The notes: a model not told the origin generated them from the letters alone. 64,000 bases of DNA from Paraplanobispora takensis (GCF_016863195.1 NZ_BOOK01000001.1:186001-250000); one strand, 5' to 3'. Shown: positions 33,091 to 43,186, counted from the stretch's first letter. Program-made: numbers and translations.

Positions 33091-35844
33091 GTGCCAGCCA
33101 AGAACGGCAACGCCGGCGGAACCCGCCTGGTGATCGTCGAATCGCCCTCCAAGGCGAAGACCATCGCTGGGTACCTCGGCCGCGGCTACGTCGTGGAGTC
33201 CAGCATCGGGCATATTCGCGACCTCCCCCAGAAGGCCGACGACATCCCCGACAAGGACCGGAGCAAGCCCTGGGCCCGCCTGGGAGTGAACGTCGACAGC
33301 GACTTCGAGCCGCTCTACGTCGTCAACGCCGACAAGAGAGCCCAGGTCAGCAAGCTCAAGCAGCTGCTGAAGGACGCCGACGAGCTCTATCTCGCGACCG
33401 ACGAGGACCGTGAGGGCGAGGCGATCGCCTGGCATCTGCGCGAGGTGCTCAAGCCCAAGGTCCCCGTCCACCGCATGGTGTTCCACGAGATCACGCCCCG
33501 GGCGATCCAGGACGCGGTGGCCAACCCGCGCGATCTGAACCTGCGGCTGGTCGACGCCCAGGAGACCCGGCGCATCCTCGACCGCCTCTACGGCTACGAG
33601 GTCAGCCCGGTCCTGTGGAAGAAGGTCAAGCCCCGGCTGTCGGCCGGGCGCGTGCAGTCGGTGGCGACCCGGCTGGTCGTGGAGCGCGAGCGCGAGCGCC
33701 TGGCGTTCACCAGCGCGAACTACTGGGACCTGCAGGCGCTGTTCGACACCGGCCGCGACGAGGTCCCGCACGAGTTCACCGCCATGCTGACCGGCGTGGA
33801 CGGCAGGCGCGTGGCCCAGGGGCGCGACTTCGCCAGCACCGGCACGCTGAAGAACGCCGACGTGCTCCACCTGGACGAGCAGGCCGCCCGGTCCCTGGCC
33901 GGTCGCCTGGCGGGCACGGCCTACGCGGTCACCTCCGTCGAGCGCAAGCCGTACACCCGCAAGCCCTACGCGCCGTTCCGGACGACCACGCTGCAGCAGG
34001 AGGCCAGCCGCAAGCTCGGCTTCTCCGCCAAGTCGACCATGCAGGTCGCCCAGCGGCTCTACGAGAACGGGTTCATCACCTACATGCGAACCGACAGCAT
34101 CACGCTGTCGGAGACCGCCGTGGCCGCCGCCCGCAACCAGGCGATCAAGCTGTACGGCGCGGCGTACGTGACGGACAAGCCGCGCGTCTACGCCAGCAAG
34201 GTGAAGAACGCCCAGGAGGCGCACGAGGCGATCCGCCCCTCGGGCGAGGAGTTCCGCACGCCGGGCGAGACGGGCCTGACCGGTGACATGTTCCGGCTGT
34301 ACGAGCTGATCTGGCAGCGGACCGTGGCCTCCCAGATGAAGGACGCGGTCGGCGAGTCGGTCACCGTCAAGGTGGGCGGCACCTCCAGCGCGGGCGAGCG
34401 GGTCGAGTTCAGCGCCTCCGGCCGGACGATCACCTTCCACGGCTTCCTCAAGGCCTACGTCGAGGGCGCGGACGACCCTTCGACCGACCGTGACGACTCC
34501 GAGAAGCGCCTGCCGGCCCTGACCGAGGGCGACCGGCTCACCGCGGCCGACCTCACCGCGCTGTCGCACACGACCAAGCCGCCGGCCCGCTACACCGAGG
34601 CCTCGCTCATCAAGGAGCTGGAAGACCGGGAGATCGGGCGCCCGTCGACCTACGCGTCGATCATCGGCACGATCCTCGACCGGGGTTACGTGTTCAAGAA
34701 GGGCACGGCCCTGGTGCCGTCGTTCCTGGCGTTCGCCGTGGTCAACCTGCTGGAGCAGCACTTCGGCCACCTCGTCGACTACGACTTCACCGCCGACATG
34801 GAGAAGGTCCTCGACGACATCGCCAACGACCGGGCCGAGCGGGTGCCGGAGCTGCGCCGCTTCTACTTCGGCGACAACGGCGACGAGGGCCTGAAGGAGC
34901 TGGTCACCGACCTCGGCGACATCGACGCCAAGGAGATCAGCTCCTTCCCGATCCGGGGCACCGACATCATGATCCGGGTGGGCCGCTACGGTCCCTACCT
35001 CGACCGTGACGGCGCCCGGGTGAACATCCCCGAGGACCTGGCGCCCGACGAGCTGACCGCGGAGATGGCCGAGGAGCTGTTCGCCCGCCCGAGCGGGGAG
35101 CGGGAGCTGGGCCGCGACCCGGTCAGCGGGAACGCGATCGTGGCCAAGGACGGCCGTTACGGACCGTACGTCACGGAGATCCTGCCCGAGGAGCCCGCGC
35201 CGGCCGAGGGCGCGAAGAAGCGGACGAAGAAGTCCGACGCCCCCAAGCCGCGCATCAGCTCGCTGTTCAAGACGATGTCCCTGGACACCGTCACGCTCGA
35301 GGACGCCCTGAAGCTGCTCTCGCTGCCCCGGACGGTCGGGGAGATCGACGGCGAGGAGGTCACGGCGCAGAACGGCAGGTTCGGGCCCTACATCAAGAAG
35401 GGGACGGACTCGCGGTCGCTGGGCTCGGAGGACGAGCTGCTCACGGTCACGATCGAGCGGGCCAGGGAGCTGTTCGCCCAGCCCAAGACCCGTGGCCGCC
35501 GGGCCGCCGCGGCGCCTCCGCTGCGCGAGCTGGGTGAGGACCCGGTCTCCAAGAAGCCGATCGTGGTCAAGGAGGGCCGCTTCGGGCCGTACGTGACCGA
35601 CGGCGAGACCAACGCCTCCCTGCGCAAGGGCGACGAGGTCGAGCAGATCACCACCGAGCGCGCGGCCGAGCTCCTGGCCGACCGCCGCGAGCGGGGACCG
35701 GCGGCCAAGAAGCCGCGGGCCACCGGTGCCAAGACCACCGGTGCCAAGACCACCGCGGCGAAGACCACCAAGACCACCGCCGCCAAGACGGCCACCAAGG
35801 CCGGTGCCGCCAAGACCAGCAGGACCACGGGCACGAAGGCCTGA
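33091..35844 (+). CDS. topA: DNA topoisomerase I
   Basis: A 917-residue type IA topoisomerase. The Toprim domain opens with LVIVESPSKAKTIAGYL and holds the acidic TDEDREGEAIAWHL; the catalytic tyrosine is Y331 in FITYMRTDS; RYTEASLIKELEDREIGRP follows. C-terminal repeats of the actinobacterial type (GRYGPY and GRFGPY, four times) replace zinc fingers, and the end is a Lys/Ala/Thr-rich tail that binds DNA. It relaxes negative supercoils. The GTG start has AGGAAG upstream. Length and layout match actinobacterial TopA. Confidence 0.97.
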   Translation: MPAKNGNAGGTRLVIVESPSKAKTIAGYLGRGYVVESSIGHIRDLPQKADDIPDKDRSKPWARLGVNVDSDFEPLYVVNADKRAQVSKLKQLLKDADELYLATDEDREGEAIAWHLREVLKPKVPVHRMVFHEITPRAIQDAVANPRDLNLRLVDAQETRRILDRLYGYEVSPVLWKKVKPRLSAGRVQSVATRLVVERERERLAFTSANYWDLQALFDTGRDEVPHEFTAMLTGVDGRRVAQGRDFASTGTLKNADVLHLDEQAARSLAGRLAGTAYAVTSVERKPYTRKPYAPFRTTTLQQEASRKLGFSAKSTMQVAQRLYENGFITYMRTDSITLSETAVAAARNQAIKLYGAAYVTDKPRVYASKVKNAQEAHEAIRPSGEEFRTPGETGLTGDMFRLYELIWQRTVASQMKDAVGESVTVKVGGTSSAGERVEFSASGRTITFHGFLKAYVEGADDPSTDRDDSEKRLPALTEGDRLTAADLTALSHTTKPPARYTEASLIKELEDREIGRPSTYASIIGTILDRGYVFKKGTALVPSFLAFAVVNLLEQHFGHLVDYDFTADMEKVLDDIANDRAERVPELRRFYFGDNGDEGLKELVTDLGDIDAKEISSFPIRGTDIMIRVGRYGPYLDRDGARVNIPEDLAPDELTAEMAEELFARPSGERELGRDPVSGNAIVAKDGRYGPYVTEILPEEPAPAEGAKKRTKKSDAPKPRISSLFKTMSLDTVTLEDALKLLSLPRTVGEIDGEEVTAQNGRFGPYIKKGTDSRSLGSEDELLTVTIERARELFAQPKTRGRRAAAAPPLRELGEDPVSKKPIVVKEGRFGPYVTDGETNASLRKGDEVEQITTERAAELLADRRERGPAAKKPRATGAKTTGAKTTAAKTTKTTAAKTATKAGAAKTSRTTGTKA

Positions 35845-36057
35845 CCGTACGGGCACCGGGGCCTTGACCGCACGGGTGCGAGGCCCCGGCCGTACGGTCG
35901 CCGGGGCCTGATCGCACGGGCGCCTGGGCTCGGCCGTACAGGCCGCGGCGCCCGAGCTGAGAGCCCTCTCAGGGCCGGTGGGAACGCATCCGCCGTTCCC
36001 GGCGTTCTGTCCAACACGCCCGGGTACGGCGGGCAGGCGTTCAGGGCGGGGCGGGAG
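35845..36057. repeat. Degenerate tandem repeats after topA
   Basis: Between topA and the phosphoesterase gene, about 35845-35945 is built from roughly 20-24 bp imperfect units of the form CCGTACGGGCRCCGGGGCCT. They could form terminator hairpins. No gene is seen. Confidence 0.45.
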
Positions 36058-37368
36058 ATGGCAGTCGTGGGTTTCGTGGCACTGGTCTTCAGCGTGGCGG
36101 TGCTGATCCACTATTACCTCTGGCGCCGCCTGGTCAGGGCCACCACCGTCCCCGGCCGGACCCGCCGGGTGCTGACCTGGGTCCTGATCGGCCTGGGCGC
36201 GTTCGTCCCGGTGACCCTCATCGGCTCCCGAACCGAGTGGGGGCACTTCCTGGCCTGGCCGGGTTTCTTCTGGATCGCCCTGATGTTCTACCTGCTGGTG
36301 TTCCTGGTGGTTCTGGAGATCCCCCGGGCACTGGCCCTGCTGGCCGTACGCCGCTCCGAGCGCCGCCGCGCCGCCGCCTCCAGCGCCGTCCGGCCCGACG
36401 CCGTTCCCGTCGCCACGGCCGCCCTCACCGCGACCGGCCCGGCTCCCGCCTCCACCGTCCCCGCGCCTTCCGAGGACGGGGACCGGGTGGAAGACCCGCC
36501 TGCCCCCGCGGAGCCGGAGGTCGCGCCGGAGGCGATCGGGCGCAGGCTGTTCATCGCCCGTACGGCCGCCGCCGTCGCGGGGGTCGGGGCCCTGGCCACG
36601 GTCGGGGCCGGCGTCCGGACGGCCCTGGGCGACCCGGTGGTCGAGTCGGTCAAGGTCACGCTGCCCCGGCTGGACCCGCGCCTGTCCGGTCTGCGGTTCG
36701 CGGTGGTCAGCGACATCCATCTCGGCCCGCTCACCGGCATCAGGCACTCCGAGCGCATCGTCCGGATGGTGAACGCGCTCCAGGCGGACGTGGTCGCCGT
36801 CGTCGGCGACCTGGTCGACGGCACGGTGGCCGAACTCGGCCCGCTCGCCCGCCCGCTGGCGGACCTGGAGTCCCGCTACGGCGCCTACTTCGTCACCGGC
36901 AACCACGAGTACTACACCGCCAACGGCCCCGAGGAGTGGATCGAGGAACTGCGCGGGCTCGGCATCCGCCCGCTGCGCAACGAGCGCGTCGAGATCGCCC
37001 ACGGGGGAGCCGTACTCGACCTCGCCGGGGTCAACGACGTCACCGGCGCCACCGTGGACGACGGCCCCGACTTCGAGCGGGCGCTCGGCGGGCGCGACCG
37101 GTCCCGGTCCACGGTCCTGCTCGCCCACCAGCCGGTCCAGGCGCACGAGGCGGCCGGGTACGGCGTGGACCTCCAGCTGTCCGGGCACACCCACGGCGGC
37201 CAGATGGTGCCGTTCAACCTCGTCGTCCCGCTCCAGCAGCCGGTGGTCTCCGGGCTCGGCGAGGTGGACGGCACCCAGGTCTACGTCACCCGCGGCGCGG
37301 GTTTCTGGGGCCCGCCGGTCAGGGTCGGCGCGTCTCCGGAGATCACCCTCCTCGAACTGCGCGCCTGA
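36058..37368 (+). CDS. Membrane-anchored metallophosphoesterase
   Basis: A 436-residue protein: three or four N-terminal membrane helices (residues about 1-100), a Pro/Ala-rich linker, another hydrophobic segment near residue 165, then a calcineurin-like phosphoesterase domain. Metal ligands are in VVSDIHLGPL, VGDLVDGT, TGNHEYY, LLAHQPVQ and LSGHTHGGQ. It resembles YkuE/YaeI-type enzymes that act on phospholipid or nucleotide phosphoesters, with the active domain probably outside the cell. The ATG has a GCGGGAG ribosome-binding site overlapping closely. Confidence 0.9.
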   Translation: MAVVGFVALVFSVAVLIHYYLWRRLVRATTVPGRTRRVLTWVLIGLGAFVPVTLIGSRTEWGHFLAWPGFFWIALMFYLLVFLVVLEIPRALALLAVRRSERRRAAASSAVRPDAVPVATAALTATGPAPASTVPAPSEDGDRVEDPPAPAEPEVAPEAIGRRLFIARTAAAVAGVGALATVGAGVRTALGDPVVESVKVTLPRLDPRLSGLRFAVVSDIHLGPLTGIRHSERIVRMVNALQADVVAVVGDLVDGTVAELGPLARPLADLESRYGAYFVTGNHEYYTANGPEEWIEELRGLGIRPLRNERVEIAHGGAVLDLAGVNDVTGATVDDGPDFERALGGRDRSRSTVLLAHQPVQAHEAAGYGVDLQLSGHTHGGQMVPFNLVVPLQQPVVSGLGEVDGTQVYVTRGAGFWGPPVRVGASPEITLLELRA

Positions 37369-37495
37369 ACCCCTCTGCGCGCGGCCCGCCGACGGGGAGC
37401 AGGGGGAGGCGTTACTCTCATGCGACGGGCGGCCGGACATATCAGTCTGGCTCGTGTCTTCCCCAGCCCGGCGAACACCTGGATACGCTGACATC

Positions 37496-39562
37496 ATGAC
37501 CTCCCACGGCCGGAGCACCGCGCGCCGCAAGCCCCCTCACGTGCTGGCCAACGCCCCGTTCCGCAAGTTGTGGACGGCCATGTCGGTGTGCAGCCTGGGT
37601 GACTGGCTCAACCTCCTGGCGCTGACCGCGCTGGCGGGCAACCTCACCGCGGCCGAGGGCTACAAGACGCAGAGCCTGGCCATCGGCGGCGTCTTCGTCG
37701 TGAAGATGCTGCCGGCCATCGTGCTGGGCCCCCTCGCCGGCGCGTTCGCCGACAGGTTCGACCGGCGGCTGACGATGTTCACCGCCGACCTGCTGCGCTT
37801 CGCGCTGGTGCTGTCGATCCCCCTGACCGGCGCCAACTACTCGTGGCTGATCATCGCCACGTTCATGGTGGAGTGCGTCAACCTGTTCTGGGTCCCGGCC
37901 AAGGACGCCACGGTGCCGAACCTGGTGCCCAAGGAGCGCCTGGAGGAGGCCAACCAGCTCAACCTGCTGGTCACCTACGGCACCGCCCCGGTGGCGGCGC
38001 TGCTGTTCTCCGTGCTGTCGGTCGCCGACGACGCCCTGGGCACGGTCGTGCCGTACTTCGAGGACCGCGACACCTACCTCGCGCTGATCATCAACGCCCT
38101 GGCCTACCTGGTCTCGGCGTTCCTCATCTTCACGCTCCGTGACATCCCGGGCAACCACGTCGACGGGACCGCCGCCACGCCGTCGGTGCTGCGGCAGATC
38201 TTCGAGGGGTGGCGCTTCATCGGCGCCGACCGGCTCATCAGGGGCCTGGTCATCGGCATGCTGGGCGCGTTCGCCGCGGGCGGCGCGGTGGTCGGCGTGG
38301 CCAAGATCTACGTGCAGGCGCTGGGCGGCGGCGACGCGGCCTACGGCGTGGTGTTCGGGGCGGTCTTCGTCGGCATGGCCTCGGGCATGTTCTTCGGGCC
38401 CAGACTGCTGCGCGAGCTGTCGCGGCGGCGGCTGTTCGGGTTGTCGATCGTCACGGCCGGGTTCGTGCTCGCCGCGATCGCGCTCATCCACAACCTGGTC
38501 ATCGTCGCCCTGCTGACCGTGGCGCTGGGCGCGTGCGCGGGCATCGCCTGGATCATCGGCTACACCATGATCGGGCTGGAGGTGGAGGACGGCCTGCGGG
38601 GCCGTACGTTCTCCTTCCTGCAGTCGCTCGCCCGGGTCACCCTGCTGCTGGTGGTCGCCGTCGTGCCGACGCTGGCCGGTCTCTTCGGCGAGCGGGTGAT
38701 CAGGATCGAGCAGGAGCCGGTCTACCGGTTCGACGGCTCCAACCTGGTGCTGCTGGTCGGCGCGCTGCTCGCCGTCGCCGTCGGCCTCCTCGCGCTGCGG
38801 CAGATGGACGACCGCAGGGGCGTGCCCATCGTCACCGACCTGATCGCGGCGTTCCGGGGCGAGCGGCCGGCGCCGGAGGGGACCGAGCCGCCGCGCGGGA
38901 TGTTCATCGCCTTCGAGGGCGGCGAGGGGTCGGGGAAGACCACCCAGTCGCGGCTGCTGGCCATCTGGCTGCGCGACCAGGGCTTCGACGTGGTCCAGAC
39001 CCGCGAGCCGGGCTCCACCAAGGTCGGCATGCGGCTGCGGGCGATCCTGCTGGACGCCGTGCACCAGGGGCTGTCGGCCCGGTCGGAGGCGCTGCTGTAC
39101 GCCGCCGACCGCGCCGAGCACGTGGAGAAGGTCATCCTCCCCGCGCTGTACCGGGGGGCGATGGTGATCTCCGACCGTTACGTCGACTCCTCCCTCGCCT
39201 ACCAGGGGGCCGGAAGGTCGCTGAAGCCGGAGGAGGTGGCGCGGATCAACGCCTGGGCCACCGGCGGGCTGGTGCCCGACCTGACGGTGCTCATCGACAC
39301 CCCGCCGTCGGTCGGCCTGACCCGCCTGGGCGGGGCCGCCGACCGGATCGAGTCCGAGCCCCTGGAGTTCCACGAGCGGGTGCGCCGCGAGTTCCGCGCG
39401 CTGGCCACGGCCGACCCCGGCCGCTATCTCGTCGTCGACGGCACCCTGACGCAGGAGGAGATCTCCGGCGCCATCCACGACCGGGTGCGTGAGATCCTGC
39501 CCGACCCGGTGCCCCGGGAGTCCGAGGACATCACCGGGACCATGCCGGCCATCCGCGACTGA
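37496..39562 (+). CDS. tmk: MFS transporter-thymidylate kinase fusion protein
   Basis: A 688-residue fusion. Residues about 1-450 are an MFS-like membrane domain of about 12 helices (FRKLWTAMSVCSLGDWLNLL at the start). Residues about 465-685 are a complete dTMP kinase: P-loop FEGGEGSGKTTQSRLL, the TREPGSTKVG DRX-type loop, SDRYVDSSLAYQGAGR and TRLGGAADRIES. It would phosphorylate dTMP to dTDP at the membrane. Similar fusions are known in actinobacteria, so this is not an assembly artefact. It is followed by holB, the usual tmk-holB order. The ATG at 37496 is preferred to 37454. Confidence 0.93.
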   Translation: MTSHGRSTARRKPPHVLANAPFRKLWTAMSVCSLGDWLNLLALTALAGNLTAAEGYKTQSLAIGGVFVVKMLPAIVLGPLAGAFADRFDRRLTMFTADLLRFALVLSIPLTGANYSWLIIATFMVECVNLFWVPAKDATVPNLVPKERLEEANQLNLLVTYGTAPVAALLFSVLSVADDALGTVVPYFEDRDTYLALIINALAYLVSAFLIFTLRDIPGNHVDGTAATPSVLRQIFEGWRFIGADRLIRGLVIGMLGAFAAGGAVVGVAKIYVQALGGGDAAYGVVFGAVFVGMASGMFFGPRLLRELSRRRLFGLSIVTAGFVLAAIALIHNLVIVALLTVALGACAGIAWIIGYTMIGLEVEDGLRGRTFSFLQSLARVTLLLVVAVVPTLAGLFGERVIRIEQEPVYRFDGSNLVLLVGALLAVAVGLLALRQMDDRRGVPIVTDLIAAFRGERPAPEGTEPPRGMFIAFEGGEGSGKTTQSRLLAIWLRDQGFDVVQTREPGSTKVGMRLRAILLDAVHQGLSARSEALLYAADRAEHVEKVILPALYRGAMVISDRYVDSSLAYQGAGRSLKPEEVARINAWATGGLVPDLTVLIDTPPSVGLTRLGGAADRIESEPLEFHERVRREFRALATADPGRYLVVDGTLTQEEISGAIHDRVREILPDPVPRESEDITGTMPAIRD

Positions 39563-39593
39563 CCTGGGCGGCCCCGGCGGTAGGTTGGACGGC

Positions 39594-40769
39594 GTGGGAG
39601 TCTTCGATGACCTTGTGGGCCAGGAGCGCGCGGCGCGGACGCTCCGCCGCGCCGCCGACGGGGCCGCGGAGCTGCTGGCCGGGGGCGCCGGGACGGGGAT
39701 GACCCACGCGTGGCTGTTCACCGGGCCGCCCGGGTCCGGTCGCGAGGAGGCGGCGCGGGCGTTCGCCGCCGCGCTGTTCTGCCCCGACCGGGGGTGCGGC
39801 CACTGCGACATGTGCCACCAGGTGATGATCGGCTCCCATCCCGACCTGGAGACCGTCCGCCCGCAGGGCCTGTCCTACGGCATCAAGGACACCCGGCAGC
39901 TCATCCTGCGCGCCGCCGGGGCGCCGACGCTGGGCCGCTGGCGGGTGGTCCTGTTCGAGGACGCCGACCGGGCCACCGAGGGCGCCTCCAACGCGCTGCT
40001 CAAGGCCATCGAGGAGCCGCCGCCGCGGACGGTCTGGCTGCTGTGCGCGCCCTCCCCGGACGACATGATGATCACCATCAGGTCCCGCTGCCGGGTGGTC
40101 ACGCTCGTCACCCCGACCGCCGCCGCGGTCGCCCACGTCCTGGCCACCCGGGAGAACGTGCCGCCGGACATGGCGGCCTTCGCCGCCAGGGCGGCGCAGG
40201 GGCACCTCGACCGGGCCCGCCGGCTGGCCATGGACGCCGAGGCGCGCGGGCGGCGCGAGGCGGTGCTGTCCATCCCGGCCTCGCTCACCGGGGTGGGCGA
40301 GTGCGTGACGGCCGCCGAGCGGCTGGTGAAGACCGCCGAGGACGAGGCCGCCGCGGTCACCTCCGAGCTGAACGAGTCGGAGATCACGGAGCTGCGCAAG
40401 GTCTACGGCGAGGGGTCCACCGGCAAGGGGCTCAGCCGCGGTCTCATCCGCGGCGGGGCCGGGGCCCTGAAGGAGTTGGAGGACCGGCAGAAGTCCCGGG
40501 CCACCCGCACCAAGCGCGACGTCATCGACGCGGCCCTGCTCGATCTCGTGGCGTTCTACCGCGACGTGCTGTCGGTGCAGTTCGGCGCGGCGGTGGAACT
40601 GGCCAACGAGGACCGCCGGGCCGACCTGGAGACCGTGGCCCGCTCCTCCACGCCGGAGGACACGCTGCGCAGGATCGACGCCATCATGCTCTGCCGCAGG
40701 CGGCTGGCCGCCAACGTCAATCCGCAGATGGCCGTGGAGGCCATGACGCTTTCCCTGCGAAAGCCCTGA
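39594..40769 (+). CDS. holB: DNA polymerase III subunit delta'
   Basis: A 391-residue clamp-loader AAA+ protein. It opens VFDDLVGQERAARTL, then a P-loop-like GPPGSGREEAARAF in which the usual lysine is Arg, a zinc-binding CPDRGCGHCDMC, and the SRCR sensor segment. The altered P-loop is normal for delta', which does not hydrolyse ATP. It loads the sliding clamp with the other clamp-loader subunits. GTG 39594 follows GTAGGTTGGAC. It lies 31 bases after the tmk fusion. Confidence 0.93.
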   Translation: MGVFDDLVGQERAARTLRRAADGAAELLAGGAGTGMTHAWLFTGPPGSGREEAARAFAAALFCPDRGCGHCDMCHQVMIGSHPDLETVRPQGLSYGIKDTRQLILRAAGAPTLGRWRVVLFEDADRATEGASNALLKAIEEPPPRTVWLLCAPSPDDMMITIRSRCRVVTLVTPTAAAVAHVLATRENVPPDMAAFAARAAQGHLDRARRLAMDAEARGRREAVLSIPASLTGVGECVTAAERLVKTAEDEAAAVTSELNESEITELRKVYGEGSTGKGLSRGLIRGGAGALKELEDRQKSRATRTKRDVIDAALLDLVAFYRDVLSVQFGAAVELANEDRRADLETVARSSTPEDTLRRIDAIMLCRRRLAANVNPQMAVEAMTLSLRKP

Positions 40770-41034
40770 CCTTTCTCCGCACGTTCATCTCCTTCATCTC
40801 CGGTCCCGGGAGAACACGGCCGTCCTGACCTCCGCACGGCCGTGCCGGCCGTACCCGGACGGTTCCTTTCCGTGATCTTTTGATCAAGGGAACCAATCGG
40901 CGTTAATTCCCCTCAAAGCTCACGGGTAGATCGTTAGAATTCTCAGCAAAAATAGGCCGATTTGTTACAAACAAGGCAGAAGAGTCCTGCGCTACGGGGA
41001 TGAAGCGGAGAGGACCGGGGGTCTGTTGATCAAT

Positions 41035-41784
41035 ATGGAAGCACATCGTGAGGTGGTCCCGACGGGGGTCAGGAGGGCCGTCACGAGCCGGGTGGAGGAC
41101 GACGACACCCTGAGGATCGAGTGGCCGGAGCCGGATGACGGCGGGATCGTCCTGAGGCATGCGGAGACCGGCGAGGAGCACCCGGGGGTGGAACTGGCCG
41201 GTCTCGCGGTGGGAACCTGGACGGTGTGCAAGCACGGCACGCCCGTCGTCACCGACGATCCGGGGTTCTCCCTGGACGGGCTGGCCGCCTACGCCGCCAG
41301 GCCCCGGAGCAGGGAGGTGCGGGCGGTCCGGAGCGCGCAGGGGACCCTCACCGTGGTGGTCCGCGAGGTCGAGCCGTACGTCGAGGTGACCAGGGTCGGC
41401 CCGGAGGACGGCGTGATCGCGGTCGAGGGGATCATCGCGTACGACGAGCCGGCCGCGGGCGAGCGGCCCGCCGGCTTCACGGCCGTGGCGAGGAGGGGCC
41501 CGCGGGTGGCGGGCGTGGGGGCGGTGTCGGGGCGGCACTTCTCCGGGACCGTTCCGATCACGCCGATGGCCGAGGGTCAGAGGCGTCAGCGGGTCTTCTG
41601 GGACCTGTTCGCCGAGGTCGGCGGGGTACGGCTGGAGCTGGCCGCCCGGCTGGACGACGTCGAGGGAAAGAAGACCCGCGTGAGGTTCCCCGCCCAGCGT
41701 GCGGGGCAGGTGAGGGTGCGGCCGTACTTCACCGACACCGACAGCTTGGCCGTCGCGTGCACGATCGAGGAGGAGAACACGTGA
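41035..41784 (+). CDS. Beta-rich protein of unknown function paired with a glycosyltransferase
   Basis: About 249 residues; a TTG at 41026 could add three more. The sequence is rich in Val, Arg and short beta-type segments (DDGGIVLRHAETGEEHPGV, VEVTRVGPEDGVIAVEG, RFPAQRAGQVRVRPYF). No Cys-based or catalytic motif is evident. It ends by overlapping the glycosyltransferase start (GTGA), so the two proteins are made together. Similar beta-sandwich modules occur beside or fused to teichoic-acid-type transferases, which suggests a role in wall polymer synthesis; that is inference. Confidence 0.65.
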   Translation: MEAHREVVPTGVRRAVTSRVEDDDTLRIEWPEPDDGGIVLRHAETGEEHPGVELAGLAVGTWTVCKHGTPVVTDDPGFSLDGLAAYAARPRSREVRAVRSAQGTLTVVVREVEPYVEVTRVGPEDGVIAVEGIIAYDEPAAGERPAGFTAVARRGPRVAGVGAVSGRHFSGTVPITPMAEGQRRQRVFWDLFAEVGGVRLELAARLDDVEGKKTRVRFPAQRAGQVRVRPYFTDTDSLAVACTIEEENT

Positions 41785-42935
41785 AGATCTCCTTTCTGAT
41801 CCTCAACGCCTACGGGATGGGTGGCACGATCCGGGCCACCTTCGACCTCGCCACCGAGTTGTCCGACCGGCACGAGGTCGAGGTGATCAGCGTCTTCCAG
41901 CACGCCGACCGTCCCTTTCTGCCGCTGGGACCGAGGGTCCGGCTCCGCTCGCTGGTGGACCTGCGGCCGGAGGCGAAGGTCCGCTGGCCGTACCGGAAGC
42001 GCGCCGAGAGGCTGAGCCGGGAGCCCAGCGCGCTGATCCACCCGGAGGAGCGCGCCTACACCTCCTTCACCGCCTGGAGCGACGACGTGCTCCGGCGCGA
42101 GCTGGGCAGGCTGCGCACCGACGTGCTGGTGACCACCCGGGCCGGGCTCAACGTCATGGCCGCCCGCTTCGCGCGCAGGAAGGTCATCACGATCGGTCAG
42201 GAGCACCTGCACTTCGAGGCCCACAAGCCCGGGATCTTCGAGGAGATCCGGCAGTGGTACCCGAAGCTCGACGCGGTCGTCACCCTCACCGAGGCCGACG
42301 AGCGGGACTACCGCACGATGCTGGAGCGGGCCGGGACCGAGGTGTTCACCATCGGCAACGGCCTGGCCGGCGGGCCGCGCCCGCGCTCCAAGCAGGAGAA
42401 CCGCATCATCCTGGCCGCCGGACGGCTGGTCCCGGTCAAGGGCTACGACCGGCTGCTGAAGGCCTTCGCCCGCGTGGCGGAGGTCCGGCCGGACTGGAGG
42501 CTGCGGATCTACGGCGAGGGCCGGGTCAGCGACAAGCTGGTCAAGCTCGCCGTGAAGCTGCGCCTGCACAACAACGTCACGTTCATGGGCCCGACGGGCG
42601 ACATCGAGGGCGAGCTCGCCAAGGCCTCGATCCACGCGGTCAGCTCCCGGTTCGAGGGCTTCGGCATGACCATCATCGAGGCGTTCGCGTGCGGGGTGCC
42701 GGTGGTCAGCTTCGACTGCCCCCGGGGACCCAGGGAGATCATCACCCCCGGCCACGACGGCCTGCTCGTCCCGCCGGACGACGTCGACGCCCTCGCCGAG
42801 GGACTCCTCAGGATGATCGACAACGAGGAGGAGCGCCACCGGATGGCCGCCAACGCCCTGCAGACCGCCCGCGGGTACGACATCTCCATGATCGCTGACC
42901 GCTGGGAGGACGCCTTCAGCGAACTCGTGAGCTGA
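41781..42935 (+). CDS. GT4-family glycosyltransferase
   Basis: A 384-residue GT-B enzyme. The N-terminal domain begins MKISFLILNAYGMGGTIR; the C-terminal nucleotide-sugar domain has ILAAGRLVPVKGYDRLLKAF, FMGPTGDIEGELAKA and SSRFEGFGMTIIEAFACGVP, with the E-x7-E motif (EGFGMTIIE). It would add a sugar to a wall or secondary-metabolite acceptor from a nucleotide sugar. It shares four bases with the preceding gene. This pair sits between holB and the PSP1 gene, which are usually close together. Confidence 0.9.
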   Translation: MKISFLILNAYGMGGTIRATFDLATELSDRHEVEVISVFQHADRPFLPLGPRVRLRSLVDLRPEAKVRWPYRKRAERLSREPSALIHPEERAYTSFTAWSDDVLRRELGRLRTDVLVTTRAGLNVMAARFARRKVITIGQEHLHFEAHKPGIFEEIRQWYPKLDAVVTLTEADERDYRTMLERAGTEVFTIGNGLAGGPRPRSKQENRIILAAGRLVPVKGYDRLLKAFARVAEVRPDWRLRIYGEGRVSDKLVKLAVKLRLHNNVTFMGPTGDIEGELAKASIHAVSSRFEGFGMTIIEAFACGVPVVSFDCPRGPREIITPGHDGLLVPPDDVDALAEGLLRMIDNEEERHRMAANALQTARGYDISMIADRWEDAFSELVS

Positions 42936-43186
42936 TCTCCGCCGGCGGGGAAGCGCGCGGCCGGGAATCCGCCGGGCGGCGCCGTCTGCGCGATCCGGGC
43001 GGAGCGAGGGGCCGGCGGGCGGGTGCGGGAGCGCGGCTCCGCCCGCGTGACAGGCGAGGGCTACGGCGTACGGCTCCGCTCGCGTGGCGGGGGTACGGCT
43101 CCGCCCTCCCCGCGGCTCTCCCGTGAGGGCGGCCGCGACGCGTAATGTGGGCGTGAGCCGTACCACTAGCTTGGTCTGGGAGCCGC

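Noticed and set aside
32983-37530. A 1515-codon minus-strand open frame
   Set aside because: Antisense to topA and the phosphoesterase gene; composition is typical of a high-GC shadow frame and no motif is present.
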